Positions 59,500 through 64,000 of a stretch of DNA of 64,000 nucleotides are shown in pieces. The stretch lies in assembly GCF_905475395.1 (NCBI RefSeq), contig NC_058337.1, forward strand, positions 138,515,172 through 138,579,171, written 5' to 3'. Both the position numbers and the translations under genes were made by a program. The DNA is from Chrysoperla carnea (lineage: Eukaryota; Arthropoda; Insecta; Neuroptera; Chrysopidae). Below the pieces are notes generated by a model, which had not been told where the DNA came from, searched no databases, and was given only the letters and a program-made list of their open reading frames with translations. The stretch's first letter is position 1. Each line of letters opens with the position of its first letter.

Positions 59500-61626
59500 C
59501 AAACAAGTTTGAACATGTATTTTTATTCAAACAAGTTTGAACTTGTAGCAGGATGATGATATTATATTTTTCAAGGTCAAATCTATTTCAACATATTCTT
59601 GAGAATAGCTGACACGTGTAAAATTATTTTAAGATCAAAGTCGATTGAAACAAGTTTGAACATGTATTTTTATTATGTAAATTTCAAGTGTCATATTACC
59701 CTGCTGATTCAATAAAAAAAATTATTAACATCCGGTCACGTGTTTTGACACATGTAAAGTCGATTCAAACAAGTTTGAACTTGTAGCAGGATGATGATAT
59801 CATATTTTTCAAGGTCCAATCTATTTCAACATATTCTTGAAAATTGCTGACACGTGTAAAATTATTTTAAGATCAAAGTCCATTCAAACAAGTTTGAACA
59901 TGTATTTTTATTATGTAAATTTCAAGTGTCATATTACATCGCTGACTCAATAAAAAAAAAAAATATTAACATCCGGTCACGTATCTTGAATTTTATCATG
60001 TCTACTTAAAGTGTCAAATTACAATATTTTTCAAGGTTAGATGATATCTATTTCAACATATTCTTGAAAATTGCAGACTCATAATATTCTTTTCTTGGAA
60101 TTCAGACTTGCAAATTATTATCTAACACGTTCAAGTGTCATATTACATTGCTTAATCATAAAAAAAAATATTAACATCCGGTCACGTGTTTTGACATATG
60201 TAAAATTATTTCAAACAAGTTTGAACTTGTTACAAGATGATGATGATATCATATTTTTCAAGGTCAAATTAACATATTCTTGAAAATAGCTGACACGTGT
60301 AAAATTATTTTAAGATCAAAGTCCATTCAAACAAGTTTGAACATGTATTTTTATTATGTAAATTTCAAGTGTCATATTACATCGCTGACTCAATAAAAAA
60401 AAAAAAATATTAACATCCGGTCACGTATCTTGAATTTTATCATGTCTACTTAAAGTGTCAAATTACAATATTTTTCAAGGTTAGATGATATCTATTTCAA
60501 CATATTCTTGAAAATTGCAGACTCATAATATTCTTTTCTTGGAATTCAGACTTGCAAATTATTATCTAACACGTTCAAGTGTCATATTACATTGCTTAAT
60601 CATAAAAAAAATATTAACATCCGGTCACGTGTTTTGACACATGTAAAATTATTTCAAACAAGTTTGAACTTGTTACAAGATGATGATATCATATTTTTCA
60701 AGGTCAAATTAACATATTCTTGAAAATAGCTGACACGTGTAAAATTATTTTAAGATCAAAGTCCATTCAAACAAGTTTGAACATGTATTTTTATTATGTA
60801 AATTTCAAGTGTCATATTACATTGCTTAATCATAAAAAAAAATATTAACATCCGGTCACGTATCTTGAATTTTATCATGTATATTTAAAGTGTCAAATTA
60901 CAATATTTTTCAAGGTTAAATTAACATATTCTTGAAAATTGCTAACTAATGTCAACGTCCCGCCCCCCGTTCACTCCCCGTCAAGCACCACTATTGGTCA
61001 AAGCCAATGACGTCATCAATGCTTAGGCAGCCATTATTCTCCTCCACCACACCTCCCGACGCCATCTTGATTTACTATTGGCCAATGTCGAGGTTTCCAA
61101 CATTCACCTAGGTTTGCCCTTACGTCCCGCCCCCTGTTCACTCTCCGCCACTATTGGTCAAAGCCAATGACGTCATCAATGCTTAGGCAGCCATTCCTTC
61201 CCCCACCACACCTCCCGACGCCATCTTGATTTTTACAGCGCTACTATTGGTCAATGATGTCCCCCCTCCAACTTCGCATTCAACCGAGGTTTGCCCTTTT
61301 TGGAAAAGTGTACCATTCTTTGGGGTTGAAAGTGGGCTCGATTATCTCATCTAACGTCCAATTCCCGCCCCCTTTAAGCCCCACTTCCAAGAAACACACT
61401 CCTGTCAACCACGCCCATCACTATTGGTCAAGCCCCGTTTATGTCATTCCTCACCCCCACCACACCTCCCAACGCCATCTTGATTTACTATTGGTCAATG
61501 ACGTCATCTATCCCCTCCAACTTCCGAGGTTTCCAACATTCACCTAGGTTTGCCCTTTTTTGAAAAGTGTACCATCCGGGGTTACTTGAGGTCAAACTGT
61601 GCCAGGAGTGACTTGACTCTTCTACT
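59500..61626 (-). repeat. Polinton 2 right terminal inverted repeat
   Basis: Inner part 59.5-60.9 kb with about five ~230-base satellite units (TTCAAACAAGTTTGAA, CATCCGGTCACGT); outer part 60.95-61.63 kb mirrors 48440-49130, with TGACGTCA near 61008, 61158 and 61498. It has more units than the left repeat. Confidence 0.85.
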
Positions 61627-61632
61627 ACTATT

Positions 61633-63248
61633 ATTAATCAAGATGATCAACTAAGATTGATTAAGGATATAGTAAAGCTCAAAAATATTGATACTAAAAA
61701 ATATGCTCCTAAATTAATACATATCGTAATCTCACGTTGGAAAGATCAAGGTTTATTGCCAAATAAGCTTTCAAGCTCTGATACTAATTTACCGCTGCAA
61801 CGTCTGGCAAAACTTGTTTATGAAGAATATCAGCAAAATTTACTGATCTCTAACGTAGTGGATTTTGGGGATTTACTGCTTTATAATAATGAGCTTTTCA
61901 TTAAAAACCCTGAGATATTAAAATATTATCAAGAAAAATATCGTTATATTTTAATTGATGAGTATCATTATACTAATGTCGTACAATATTTGTGGGTAAG
62001 AATGCTTGCAAGCTTAAGTAAAAATATCTGTTGTGTTGGTGATGATGATCAGTCTATTTATGGTTGGCAGAAGTAGGTAATATATTACGTTTTGAAAAAG
62101 ATTTTTTAAATGCCACGATTATTAAATTAGAGCAGAATTATACATCAACTCTGCCAATTCTTGCGGCTGCTTCAAATTTTATCAATAACAATAAAAATCG
62201 TCATGGCAAAACCTTATGGACTGATAAGGAAAGTGGTGAAAAGATCAAGATTATATCTTGTTGGAACGATAAAGAGGAAGCAATATATATTGCCTCCGAA
62301 ATAGCTAGGTTAGTGCGAGAGGGAAGATATAGTGCAGGAAATATTGCTATATTAGTAAGGGCAGGGTTTCAAACTAGAAGCTGTGAAGAAGCCTTTATAA
62401 ATAGTGCTATGCCTTATAAAATTATCGGCGGTTTGCGGTTCTATGAACGTATGGAAATAAGAGACGTGCTTGCTTATATCCTTATTGCCTTAAACCAGAA
62501 TGATAATTTAGCATTAGAGCGTATTATTAACGTACCGAAAAGATCAATAGGAGCAGCTACTTTAAATAAAATTAAAACGTATGCTATAGAAAAAAATATC
62601 TCTAATTTCGCTGCTATTAAAGAAATGCTAGAAAATGGTGAGATAAAAACAAAATCCTATGAAACTTTAAAAGATTTAGTTACCAAAATTAGCAATTGGC
62701 ATGAAAGATTTAGCTTTGATGCTCCAATAAATGTAACTAAAGCAATACTTGATGATTCCGGATATTTAGAAATGCTTCAGGAAGAGAAAACTGAAGAAGC
62801 TTTAGGCAGGATCGAGAATATCAACGAAATGCTAAGAGCTATTGCTGAGTTTAATGATATTCATGATTTTATTGAGCATTCTAGCTTAGTTATGGAAAAT
62901 GAAGTTTTAGAAACCAATTATGGTGGTTCTATAACAATAATGACACTACACGGTGCTAAGGGTCTTGAATTTGATGTAGTATTTTTGCCAGGTTGGGAAG
63001 AGGGGGTGTTTCCGTCTCAAAGATCTTTAGATGAAGAGGGTGAAAAAGGTTTGGAAGAAGAACGCCGCATTGCTTATGTTGGTATAACTAGAGCTAAAAA
63101 AGAGCTTTACATCACCCATGCTGAAAGCTGTAAAATATTCTACGAAATAGTCAGATCATACCCATCAAGGTTCATAACCGAAATCCCAGATGAAATAACT
63201 ATCCGCACATCTTCTATGAAAAAATACGATTCTTTTTATAAATTTTAA
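61633..63248 (+). pseudogene. uvrD: UvrD/PcrA helicase, 3' part after Polinton 2
   Basis: Continues from 48439 in frame ([14 protein letters not shown]). Motif II reads [15 protein letters not shown] where the family has DEYQDTN, so two conserved residues are changed. About 7 bases are missing after DDDQSIYGW (near 62067), shifting the frame. The rest is open: [11 protein letters not shown] (family EQNYRST, motif IV), [57 protein letters not shown] and [20 protein letters not shown] (motif VI). Dead even without the Polinton. Confidence 0.92.
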
Positions 63249-63335
63249 CTAATTTTTTTTCTAGAATTAAAAATTAATTTGGCATTTTTTCTATTATGTT
63301 TATTATTATTTAAAATAAATTAAAAAAGGAATAAT

Positions 63336-63905
63336 ATGACAGAGAATTTGAAAGTTGATGACAGAGTTCAGCAACTGAAAGACATAATGGATATTCAAGA
63401 AAAGGATTTAAATATTAATGATCAAGCTCAGCAATTACCAAAGAAAGATGTAGCTGATGATAAAATTAATGAGATGGAAGAAGCAAAAAATTTAAAAATT
63501 GATGATCAGAACCAGCAATCATCAAATACAAATGTAGTAAATAACAAAATCAACGATATTACAGGAGTAATTAGAAAGTTTGATCAATATCAGTCATTAG
63601 TACCTAAAGATCTTTCTTTTTTTGATCAACCGCTTCAATATGAACAAAATTTTGGTGGAGCGTTAGATTTAGGTTATGACCTTATAAGGTCCTATCTTAA
63701 AGAAGACAGAATTCAAAATCTTGTTGATAGTATAAATGAAAATGCAAAACAAAATGCTGCAATAACTACAAAGCAAAATAGAGATAAAATTAAACTTTAT
63801 GCTGCAAAAATTGAAGGTAATTTAAAAGGATTTAGGGTAAGTTTAGATTTAGAATCAATGAAACCTGTACTAAATGAATTTAATGATCAAGATATAAATA
63901 ATTGA
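63336..63905 (+). CDS. Rickettsial hypothetical protein with N-terminal repeats
   Basis: A 189-residue soluble, polar protein starting after AAAAAAGGAATAAT. The first 75 residues contain three loose repeats of NLK(I/V)DD-x-x-QQ followed by VVNNKINDI-like text; the second half has FDQPLQYEQNFGGALDLGYDLIRSYL and a helical region. No signal peptide. Not assigned; secreted or effector-like roles cannot be judged from this alone. Confidence 0.6.
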   Translation: MTENLKVDDRVQQLKDIMDIQEKDLNINDQAQQLPKKDVADDKINEMEEAKNLKIDDQNQQSSNTNVVNNKINDITGVIRKFDQYQSLVPKDLSFFDQPLQYEQNFGGALDLGYDLIRSYLKEDRIQNLVDSINENAKQNAAITTKQNRDKIKLYAAKIEGNLKGFRVSLDLESMKPVLNEFNDQDINN

Positions 63906-64000
63906 TTGTTGAGAGCTTCAATTTGTGGAAGTCCATGATAATTGTTATTTTGTTTAAAGGTAAAATAAATTAATTTTACAACTTTTTGTTTTTAGTTTGC
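63906..64000. other. Window end, no gene seen
   Basis: Short AT-rich spacer after the hypothetical gene; nothing recognisable. Confidence 0.3.

Larger units (their letters stand above)
48440..61626 (+). mobile_element. Polinton/Maverick element 2 (13.2 kb)
   Basis: Same terminal AGTAGAAGAGTCA and complement, target duplication ACTATT, similar TIRs, in the opposite orientation to element 1. polB and the acidic 149-residue gene are on the plus strand and the 109-residue gene on the minus strand. It lacks the ATPase and the 205-residue gene, but has extra interior sequence (54.7-57.5 kb) including a second PolB relic. No capsid gene recognised. Confidence 0.93.

Noticed and set aside
25993-61626. 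Polintons as simple host contamination joined by the assembler
   Set aside because: Both elements have complete matching termini and perfect 6-bp target duplications, and split bacterial genes whose halves rejoin. A random join would not produce this. Contamination of the whole contig source is still possible in the sense that all of it may be host nuclear DNA.
1-64000. tRNA or rRNA genes
   Set aside because: I looked for clover-leaf-like GTTC loops and rRNA-like conserved blocks and saw none that I could support.

Overview
The bulk of this window is AT-rich DNA of a Rickettsia-type alphaproteobacterium. It has tsaB, yajC-secD-sco-ccmD-ccmE-ppa, murJ, ygfZ and uvrD, many GC-rich Rickettsia palindromic elements (RPEs), Rpn-type nucleases and nested insertion sequences (IS). 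It is interrupted by two large eukaryotic DNA transposons of the Polinton/Maverick class, at about 25993-38055 (12.1 kb) and 48440-61626 (13.2 kb), in opposite orientations. Each begins AG and ends CT, has long terminal inverted repeats and is flanked by a perfect 6-bp target duplication (TATCAA and ACTATT). Each carries a protein-primed family-B DNA polymerase gene split by three short spliceosomal introns. One element sits inside an IS200-type transposase gene and the other inside uvrD. Removing the element and one duplication copy rejoins the uvrD frame exactly.

Layout: 1-5.6 kb has rluB, rlpA, a BON protein, yciB, an FTR1/cupredoxin iron-uptake pair and an FKBP gene, all on the minus strand and several broken. 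6.7-18.7 kb is an accessory zone of IS200, IS982, IS630, IS5, IS66 and IS3 copies inserted into each other, plus three Rpn nuclease genes and a ProQ-like gene. 18.9-25.5 kb has a hydrolase, a glycosyltransferase and the secretion, cytochrome-biogenesis and pyrophosphatase genes. After Polinton 1, 38.4-48.1 kb has murJ, traX-like, a haem-oxygenase-fold protein, ogt, alkD, a PCuAC protein, rnd, an RMND1-like gene, ygfZ and a GT2 gene with a 458-bp tandem duplication. Polinton 2 splits uvrD, and the window ends in a rickettsial hypothetical gene.

Many bacterial genes are broken: rlpA, BON, yciB, ftr1, the hydrolase, yajC, secD, sco, ppa, murJ, rnd, RMND1-like and uvrD. Lesions are one-base homopolymer indels, other small deletions, nonsense codons and a changed helicase motif. 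Loss of secD, ppa and murJ together is hard to reconcile with a living cell. In contrast, both 1,234-codon Polinton polymerase genes are open once the introns are removed. The simplest reading is a large rickettsial insertion in a eukaryotic (probably animal) nuclear genome, decaying neutrally and later hit by two Polintons. A more radical option is direct transposition into the chromosome of a rickettsia inside a nucleus. Sequencing error can explain some homopolymer indels but not the nonsense changes, the larger deletions or the TSD-flanked elements.

The Polintons keep the polymerase and several small unknown genes. ATPase, protease and integrase survive only as remnants and no capsid gene was recognised, so they would depend on helper functions. 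Positions were read by eye; boundaries of repeats and IS ends may be off by a few bases.
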